Of a stretch of 6,736 bases of DNA, positions 5,837 through 6,736 are shown piece by piece. The position numbers were made by a program, and so were the translations under genes. A model generated the notes under the pieces. It was not told the origin of the DNA, ran no database searches, and saw nothing but the letters and a program-made list of their open reading frames with translations. The stretch comes from CAZGSG01 sp964528095 (GTDB lineage Bacteria; Bacteroidota; Bacteroidia; Chitinophagales; Chitinophagaceae): positions 1 to 6,736 of the forward strand of contig CAZGSG010000326.1 of assembly GCA_964528095.1 (NCBI GenBank). The letters are read 5' to 3'. How positions within the stretch are numbered: position 1 is the first letter of the stretch; the number at the start of each line of letters is the position of its first letter.

Positions 5837-6091
5837 ACTTATCTAATTCGTTATTTCTGTCCGTTAACGTCTTTTCGTTGTCTTTAGTGCATTCGGCCTA
5901 TGCTGGCACACAACAATCAAGATTTCCTGCTGTGCTGGTGTTTTGTGATTCTTCAGCCTGAACCGCTGCTGAGTAAAGTTAATCCAGATGATGTTATGTT
6001 TTGCTGCTCGGCTTTATTCTTCTAACCCGGACTAGGGGTTACTCCTTGCCGCTCCTGAAATAAACTCTTGTACTTCATTAAGTTCGGCCAT
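5837..6091. other. intergenic spacer upstream of the BamE-like gene
   Basis: No gene is recognised here. The palindromic ACGTTAACG-like motif around 5866-5872 lies about 30 bp before the BamE-like start. An imperfect inverted repeat, CACACAACA (5907-5915) and TGTTTTGTG (5939-5947), matches at 8 of 9 positions. A short perfect hairpin, TAACCC (6023-6028) and GGGTTA (6036-6041), has a 7-base loop but no T run. Any of these could be part of the BamE-like gene's leader or promoter. None matches a class I can name, and I could not place a convincing TAnnTTTG box. Confidence 0.35.
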
Positions 6092-6179
6092 AAACCGGTT
6101 CGAACTACCGATGCTTAACTCCGCAGAAAAAATGAAACGCCTTCAAGTCGAAAGATTTGAAGGCGTTTTTGCGTTCGAA
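6092..6179 (+). repeat. right copy of the 88-bp direct repeat
   Basis: This matches 335-422 on the same strand, with the first 29 bases identical and the end TTTGCGTTCGAA identical. Here the sequence runs straight on into CTCCCAGGGCATTAT (6180-6194). In the left flank the equivalent CTCCAGGGTCAATTAT (488-503) is 65 bp further away. The right copy therefore looks like the uninterrupted form. It lies between the 3' end of the leftward AbiEii-like pseudogene and the spacer before the BamE-like gene. Confidence 0.75.
6136..6170. terminator. perfect 14-bp GAAA-loop hairpin terminator in right repeat
   Basis: AACGCCTTCAAGTC (6136-6149) pairs with GATTTGAAGGCGTT (6154-6167) over 14 bp, with one G-T pair, around a GAAA tetraloop. 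It is followed by T's on the plus strand. On the minus strand the outflow is also T-rich (complement of 6123-6135), so it can act in both directions. In the leftward direction it would end transcription of the AbiEii-like pseudogene, whose stop is about 130 bp upstream. Confidence 0.8.
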
Positions 6180-6295
6180 CTCCCAGGGCATTATCTACCT
6201 ATTCATGTAATAAATTAAAATTGGAAGCGATCAGTTTTCCATTGAACAAGGTTTAATTGATCAAGATTTAATAAACGTCAATAGCACTTTATCTT

Positions 6296-6736
6296 TTACC
6301 GGTATAGCTGATTTTCAAGCAGTGAATAAAGTTCCTGATGCTTTTCGGGGTTTTTATCTTTCAGGCGTTGAAGATTTTGCAATTTCCATTGAATGGCCGG
6401 GTAATTCTGGAAGTTATATGATGTCCAATCCGGATTTACATTTTTGATCCCTAATAAAAACTGCTTGTCTTCCTCAGTGAGGTTTTTATGAATAGTTGCT
6501 ACCAACGTATCCCGTACCTGCTCAAATTCTTCGTAGCTAAATGATTCATCAGTCATACCAGCAAACTGCTTGTCCATAGTAACCCGCTGGTCAAGGAAGT
6601 TGGGATTGATGATTTCATTGATCGGTCTGTCGCTACAAAGCATATAATGCAAAACGCCTGTCTTCTATTGGTAAATAAGTAAGATCAATATCTATTGATA
6701 GACGAGGCATATCACGAACAAATAAATTGATCGCAG
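6296..6736 (-). pseudogene. AbiEii-type nucleotidyltransferase toxin, internally deleted and frame-disrupted (5' end outside window)
   Basis: Reading leftward from the edge, 6734-6657 encodes AINLFVRDMPRLSIDIDLTY and LPIEDR. This is the AbiEii/type IV toxin nucleotidyltransferase core ('GGTAlnLf...prlS.DiDLty'), with the DxD metal-binding aspartates present. That frame hits TAG shortly after. From about 6661 a different frame carries VLHYMLCSDRPINEII, then NPNFLDQR, QFAGMTDE, FLLGI and PDW to TAA 6298-6296, which is the family's C-terminal part. In intact relatives roughly 100 residues separate these two blocks, so an internal deletion near 6657-6664 has joined them out of frame. AbiEii proteins are GTP-dependent toxins paired with AbiEi antitoxins; any antitoxin would lie beyond the window. 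The 3' part alone cannot be catalytic, so the gene should be dead. Confidence 0.85.

Noticed and set aside
5837..5960. Integron attC-like site in the spacer upstream of the BamE-like gene
   Set aside because: GTTAAC and flanking symmetry suggested it, but no matching R/L box set and no second copy beside the other small genes could be found.
5900..6025. Rightward 41-codon ORF starting MLAHNNQDFLLCWCF
   Set aside because: It has an ATG and a stop but lies in the spacer upstream of the BamE-like gene, is cysteine-rich and unlike any family I know; most likely chance.
1..6736. CRISPR array, insertion sequence or integrase
   Set aside because: No regularly spaced short repeats, transposase-type terminal inverted repeats or recombinase motifs were seen in the window.

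Overview
The window looks like an accessory, defence-island-like stretch from a member of the Bacteroidota, with a Chitinophaga-type relative as the best guess. This rests on the AT-leaning composition, the lack of clear Shine-Dalgarno sequences, the style of the proteins (an AbiEii-type protein, a DnaE2-like remnant, small MGYDLHITR-type and BamE-like proteins) and the small genes scattered among long, decayed spacers. The assignment is an inference; no rRNA or other taxonomic marker is present.

Layout, left to right. At 1-62 lies the 5' end of a leftward gene for a protein with an N-terminal membrane helix. From 63 to 699 there is mostly non-coding DNA. It holds a possible 36-aa ORF, the left copy of an 88-bp repeat containing a hairpin terminator, a second partial repeat unit, and an 8-bp inverted repeat ahead of the main gene. 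From 700 to 4008 runs the dominant gene, a 1102-aa STAND-type NTPase with an N-terminal NERD (PD-(D/E)xK-like) nuclease domain, a central NACHT ATPase and a long helical C-terminus. This is the architecture expected of a bacterial NLR-like antiphage protein. Directly after it come a short coding relic resembling error-prone DNA polymerase DnaE2 and a good hairpin terminator. From about 4497 to the right edge the recognisable genes all read leftward: a conserved hypothetical (4497-4838), a membrane-anchored BamE/SmpA-like protein (5456-5836), and an AbiEii-type nucleotidyltransferase toxin gene broken by an internal deletion and frame change (6296 to the window edge). Between the first two lies a junk-like spacer with a fragment encoding an orphan P-loop and two overlapping mini-ORFs. 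The right copy of the 88-bp repeat, with a perfect 14-bp GAAA-loop hairpin, sits at 6092-6179.

How it fits together. The direct repeats at 335-422 and 6092-6179 bracket the NERD-NACHT gene and its relics, so the 5.7-kb interval may have been gained, or may be exchanged, as a block. The left copy is interrupted by a 65-bp segment bounded by GTTCGAA words that the right copy lacks. An intact candidate defence gene beside an AbiEii pseudogene, a P-loop relic and a polymerase relic fits a turnover hot spot where defence genes arrive and decay. Only the NERD-NACHT gene and the two small leftward genes look intact. No CRISPR array, tRNA, rRNA, insertion sequence or integrase gene was seen.
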